Assembly: GCA_021154885.1 (NCBI GenBank)
Contig: JAJKHS010000108.1
Location: 1 to 64,000, forward strand
Origin: Thermoanaerobaculum sp.
GTDB lineage: Bacteria > Acidobacteriota > Thermoanaerobaculia > Multivoradales > UBA5704
DNA: 64,000 nt
Reading direction: 5' to 3'
A program made the translations under genes and the position numbers. The notes below the pieces were generated by a model that saw only the letters and a list, made by a program, of their open reading frames with translations, was not told the origin of the DNA and did not search any database. Below, piece by piece: positions 60,844-64,000 of the stretch; position 1 is the first letter of the stretch, and every line of letters begins with the position of its first letter.

Positions 60844-61227
60844 CTATGTCTGATAGATCTGTATGAGGTTACCACAAGTATCCTCGAATAACGCGATGGT
60901 TGCCGGCCCCATTTTTGTTGGCTCCGTACGAAAGACCACGCCCAGCCCGCTCATTCTCTCGTACTCGCCGTGGATATCGTCGACAGCAAATGCCGTCAAA
61001 GGGATCCCTTGGTCAAAAAGGGCTTTCTGGAATATCTTGGCCGCCGGGTTTTCGTTGGGCTCAAGAAGCAACTCGACGTCGGCCGGCCCTTCGGGTGAGA
61101 CAACTGTCAGCCATTTGAATTTCCCTACCGGAATGTCCTTGCTCTTAACGAACCCCAAAACCTCCGTATAAAACTTGAGAGCCTTGTCCTGGTCGTCGAC
61201 CATTACACTACTCAGACTGATCTTCAT
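60844..61227 (-). CDS. VOC-family (glyoxalase/bleomycin resistance-like) protein
   Basis: 127 aa. Two beta-alpha-beta-beta-beta modules: KISLSSVMVDDQDKALKFYT at the start and LTAFAVDDIHGEYERMSGLG with FEDTCGNLIQIYQT at the end, as in VOC metalloproteins. Substrate unknown. Located 56 nt upstream of the acyl-CoA synthetase on the same strand. Confidence 0.9.
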   Translation of the reverse strand: MKISLSSVMVDDQDKALKFYTEVLGFVKSKDIPVGKFKWLTVVSPEGPADVELLLEPNENPAAKIFQKALFDQGIPLTAFAVDDIHGEYERMSGLGVVFRTEPTKMGPATIALFEDTCGNLIQIYQT

Positions 61228-61296
61228 AGAAGACTCCGTTTTGTTGTGCTTCGCGAAATAGCGGAACGAGAATCTCGGGGCGAATCTGCTTCATGT

Positions 61297-61573
61297 TCAA
61301 TGAGCAGCCGGACACCACTTCACCGGCGACCTAGCCAAGCCCAGGGCTTTGGTCATGAAAGTGCTAGCGCTTTCGAAATCGGCGAGCGGAGCGGCCGACC
61401 AATACGCAGTCTTGCAGGTAGCGGTGTCACAATCGCCGCCGAGCGTTATCGCTTCTCCCGTGCGCTTCACCTCGCAGACACAGATGGCTTTCTTGGGGTT
61501 GGCGGGGCTGGGTATAGCCATAAGGTGCGATGAACATTACGACGGCGACTGAGATCGCAAACCGTGTCTTCAT
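61297..61573 (-). CDS. Possible small secreted protein, split by a frameshift
   Basis: From ATG 61573 the minus strand reads MKTRFAISVAVVMFIAPYG, a credible signal peptide, but that frame ends early. One base over, the 74-aa frame ending at 61297 continues with IPSPANPKKAICVCEVKRTG and a CDTATCK motif. The two halves would fit one secreted protein of about 90 aa broken by a single-base shift (natural or a sequencing error). No family recognised. Confidence 0.4.
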
Positions 61574-61806
61574 TTATCTGCTCCTCCATCCAAGCTCATT
61601 CTCAGGAAGTTGGGATTCTATGCTGGTACCTTGTCCGCGTCAATACCGCGTCCCAGCCGGTGGCGGGCGTGGGCTCGCCGGCTGCCCGCGCGTTGACACC
61701 CTCGGCCCGATAGTGGTCAAATCCCCCCGTCTTCGCATCTGCCTTGCCGCGCCGGGGCGCGCGTCCCCGGTTCGATTCCGGTTCCTTGCCTGAAGGAGGA
61801 GATTCG
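61574..61806. other. Intergenic region before amt
   Basis: About 230 bases. It contains a T-arm-like piece (CCGGTTCGATTCCGG near 61769-61783) but no full tRNA. The amt ribosome binding site GAAGGAGGA is at its right end. No other signal recognised. Confidence 0.4.
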
Positions 61807-63054
61807 ATGCCGCACCTGTCGATCGACACCGGCAACACGGCGTTCATGCTGCTGTGCTCCAGCCTCGTCATGCTGATGACGCCTGGCCTCGCCTTCTTCT
61901 ACGGCGGGCTGGTCGGCCGCAAGAACGTGCTCGCGATCATGATCCAGAGCTTCGTCTCGATGGGGTGGACGACGGTCCTCTGGTGGGCGTTCGGCTTCTC
62001 GCTCTGCTTCAGCGGCAATCTGAAAAACGGGTCCGACTTCGCGGGCATCCTCGGCAATTTCGATTGGGCGTTCCTCCGCGGCATCACGCTCGACACGCCG
62101 TCGCCGATCAACCCGACGATCCCGATGTTCGTCTTCTTCGCCTACCAGATGATGTTCGCCATCATCACGCCGGCCCTGATCACCGGCGCGTTCGCGAACC
62201 GGGTCACCTTCAAGGCTTACATGCTGTTCCTGACCGGTTGGCTCATCTTCGTCTACTTCCCCTTCGTCCACATGATCTGGGGCGGCGGCCTGCTCGCGCA
62301 GTGGGGCGTGCTCGACTTTGCAGGCGGCATCGTGGTCCACAACATCGCGGGCATCGCGGCACTCGCCTCGATCCTCTACGTCGGCAAACGCACGGTTGCG
62401 GATCGCGGACCGCATTCGATTCCGCTCGTCGCTCTCGGCACCGGCCTGCTCTGGTTCGGCTGGTACGGCTTCAACGCGGGCAGCGAGTTCCGTGTCGACG
62501 CGGTCACCGCGGTCGCCTTCGTGAACACCGACGTCGCGGCCAGCTTCGCCGCCATCGCCTGGCTCGCCTTGGACTGGAGGATATCGAAAAAGCCGAAATT
62601 CCTGGGCCTCCTGACCGGCGCGGTCGCCGGCCTGGCCACGATCACTCCGGCCGCCGGCTACGTCTCGCCCGGGGCGGCCGTCCTGATCGGTTTGATCTCC
62701 GGCGTCGTCTGCTTCTACGCCGTGGCGCTCAAGAACCGCCTCGGCTGGGACGACGCGCTCGACGTCTGGGGCGTCCACGGCGTCGGGGGATTCATCGGCA
62801 TCGTCCTCTGCGGCATCTTCGCGACCACCGCCTTCAATCCGGCGGGCGTCGACGGCCTCTTGCGCGGCAATTCGCGCTTCTTCTTCGTGCAGCTCGGAGC
62901 CGTCCTGATCTCTTCAGCCTGGGCGTTCGTCTTCACCTACGGAATGCTCTGGCTGATCGAACGGGTGACGCCGGTCAAGGTCGGGACGGCCGGCGAGAGC
63001 GAGGGCCTGGACTCGGCGCTCCACGGCGAGACGGCCTATATCGAAGGGATCTGA
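61807..63054 (+). CDS. amt: Ammonium transporter (Amt/MEP/Rh family)
   Basis: 415 aa from ATG 61807, with GGAGGA 6 nt upstream (the frame is open further upstream but unsupported). Inner-membrane channel for ammonium with about 11 helices: AFMLLCSSLVMLMTPGLAFF, FYGGLVGRKNVLAIMIQSF, then LDFAGGIVVHNIAG with the first pore histidine and DVWGVHGVGGFIGIVLCG with the second. No PII gene (glnK) is visible nearby. Confidence 0.95.
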   Translation: MPHLSIDTGNTAFMLLCSSLVMLMTPGLAFFYGGLVGRKNVLAIMIQSFVSMGWTTVLWWAFGFSLCFSGNLKNGSDFAGILGNFDWAFLRGITLDTPSPINPTIPMFVFFAYQMMFAIITPALITGAFANRVTFKAYMLFLTGWLIFVYFPFVHMIWGGGLLAQWGVLDFAGGIVVHNIAGIAALASILYVGKRTVADRGPHSIPLVALGTGLLWFGWYGFNAGSEFRVDAVTAVAFVNTDVAASFAAIAWLALDWRISKKPKFLGLLTGAVAGLATITPAAGYVSPGAAVLIGLISGVVCFYAVALKNRLGWDDALDVWGVHGVGGFIGIVLCGIFATTAFNPAGVDGLLRGNSRFFFVQLGAVLISSAWAFVFTYGMLWLIERVTPVKVGTAGESEGLDSALHGETAYIEGI

Positions 63055-63253
63055 AAGCCCGGTCGCTCCATCAGATCGCACAAGCACGGCGCCACTTGGA
63101 CGTGGCGCCGCTCGGTCGAGGCATGTGGCTTTCGGTCCCATAGCCGGTGCCAGTCGCCTCGAGGAACGGCAGCTTCCCGCCGGCCCGCCCAATCGCCCCG
63201 TCAGAGCGGGGTACCGTGAGGTCGGTCTTTCCTCTCCAACAAGTCTCTGGTGC

Positions 63254-64000
63254 TTATTCTGGCGAGCCCGAGAAGGTCTGCAGGTACGAGGTGAACCCGA
63301 GCCTCTGGTCGAGTTCGCCGAGCCCCGGCGCCGGCTCAGTTTCGAGCCATGCGAGCAAACCTTTGTGGAGGCGGGCCATGACCGCCATTGACCATAAGGC
63401 GAGTTGCGCTGTGCGTTGATCGTCTTGGAGTTTGAAGAGGTCGGGTAGGTGGTCGAACTTGCCCGCGAACAACGGGAAGAGAATCGCGCCGGGCGAGCCG
63501 TGAGTATAGTGGCAAGCCAACTTATAGACCGTCGAGTACTCGGCCGTCCAAGGGGGCCCGAGGTCCCTGACGAGCCTTTCTAGGGAGAAACCAGAGAAGC
63601 GGTCGAACCACCGCTCTTTGCCGCCACGGTCGCGCTGCCTATAGGTATTGATGAACTCTCCGAAGCCTGCGTCGAAGCCAACAAGAAATGCCTTGCGTTC
63701 TAACTCCGTACCGAAGCGAGATGACCTCTGCACAAGCTTACGGAACTCTACCGCGGTATAGCCGAGAAACTGCGCACTTCGGGCGTCTGGATCTTGCCTG
63801 ACCCAGGCGAAGTTTGCAGCGGTCTCCCAAAGTGTTCGGAAGAGAGAAGTGCCTTGCTCGTAGTGCCGGAGCGGAAGAAGGATGCCAACAGACTTGTAGG
63901 TGTTGAATCCAAAGGTGAAGAGCTTGGCTCCAACGAGGCTGAACAACGATTCGGGGAGTTCCCATTCACCATGGGCTTGGGCTGCAACGATCTCGCGCAG
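63254..64000 (-). CDS. Unknown protein, DUF5677-like (partial, 5' end beyond window)
   Basis: The frame is open to the right edge: LREIVAAQAHGEWELPESLF leads into KLFTFGFNTYKSVGILLPLR. Features such as QGTSLFRTLWETAANFAWV and YKLACHYTHGSPGAILFP resemble the DUF5677 group, helical proteins of unknown function. The TTG at 63946 is only an internal codon. About 200 bases without a gene separate it from amt, which converges on it. Confidence 0.6.
   Translation of the reverse strand: MREIVAAQAHGEWELPESLFSLVGAKLFTFGFNTYKSVGILLPLRHYEQGTSLFRTLWETAANFAWVRQDPDARSAQFLGYTAVEFRKLVQRSSRFGTELERKAFLVGFDAGFGEFINTYRQRDRGGKERWFDRFSGFSLERLVRDLGPPWTAEYSTVYKLACHYTHGSPGAILFPLFAGKFDHLPDLFKLQDDQRTAQLALWSMAVMARLHKGLLAWLETEPAPGLGELDQRLGFTSYLQTFSGSPE

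Noticed and set aside
61765..61785. T-arm-like sequence suggesting a tRNA
   Set aside because: Only the TTCGATT loop and four pairs are present; no acceptor, D-arm or anticodon arm could be folded around it. At most a tRNA fragment.

Overview
The window is GC-rich DNA (mostly about 65% G+C by eye) from a Gram-negative bacterium. Outer-membrane genes (bamA, skp/ompH, lpxD, fabZ, lpxA, lolE, lolD) lie beside clpC and lysS. Gene content and order are compatible with Acidobacteriota (perhaps Thermoanaerobaculia), but that is inference; no rRNA is present. Nearly all genes are on the minus strand.

Region 1 (1-17,000, minus): a lipopeptide-type NRPS. The first protein (16999-4058, about 4313 aa) reads FAAL-T-C-A-T-C-A-T-C-A-T-E. 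The second starts 26 nt downstream and runs off the left edge (C-A-T-C...). Hand-read adenylation codes suggest fatty acyl-Ala-Thr-(D-X, possibly basic)-Ile-. The T2/C3 junction looks as if an epimerization domain was removed.

Region 2 (17,000-18,300): a scar zone. It holds two degenerate NRPS fragments, a SWIM-type zinc-finger ORF and the N-terminal part of a tyrosine recombinase.

Region 3 (18,300-36,150, minus): a complete Tc (ABC) toxin operon, ordered TcB-TcC fusion (2551 aa), TcA N-terminal half (2271 aa) and TcA C-terminal half (1092 aa). The hypervariable cargo at the C-terminus of the TcC part looks like a lysozyme-fold lytic transglycosylase, and the TcA half begins with a peptidoglycan-binding domain. 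Both are unusual and hint at a bacterial cell wall target. The cargo DNA is clearly lower in GC than its surroundings, as expected for a swapped cassette.

Region 4 (36,150-39,290): about 1.3 kb without a recognisable gene, then an EctB-like diaminobutyrate aminotransferase (plus strand), a truncated integrase and tRNA-Arg(CCT). This looks like the right border of an accessory island inserted at the tRNA 3' end.

Region 5 (39,300-64,000): mainly core genome. It contains a purine/repair group (apt, acylphosphatase, pcm, surE, mtnP), a Phd/VapC pair, an envelope operon (lysS-lolE-lolD / clpC-bamA-ompH-lpxD-fabZ-lpxA-Gfo/Idh), a cysteine-rich secreted protein, purine nucleoside phosphorylase, a broken PIN toxin with a small partner, DoxX-like and small basic proteins, an acyl-CoA synthetase, a VOC protein, an ammonium transporter and a partial unknown gene at the right edge.

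The strongest novelty candidate is the Tc toxin with predicted peptidoglycan-lytic cargo, next to a lipopeptide NRPS and a diaminobutyrate-forming enzyme on one tRNA-bounded segment.
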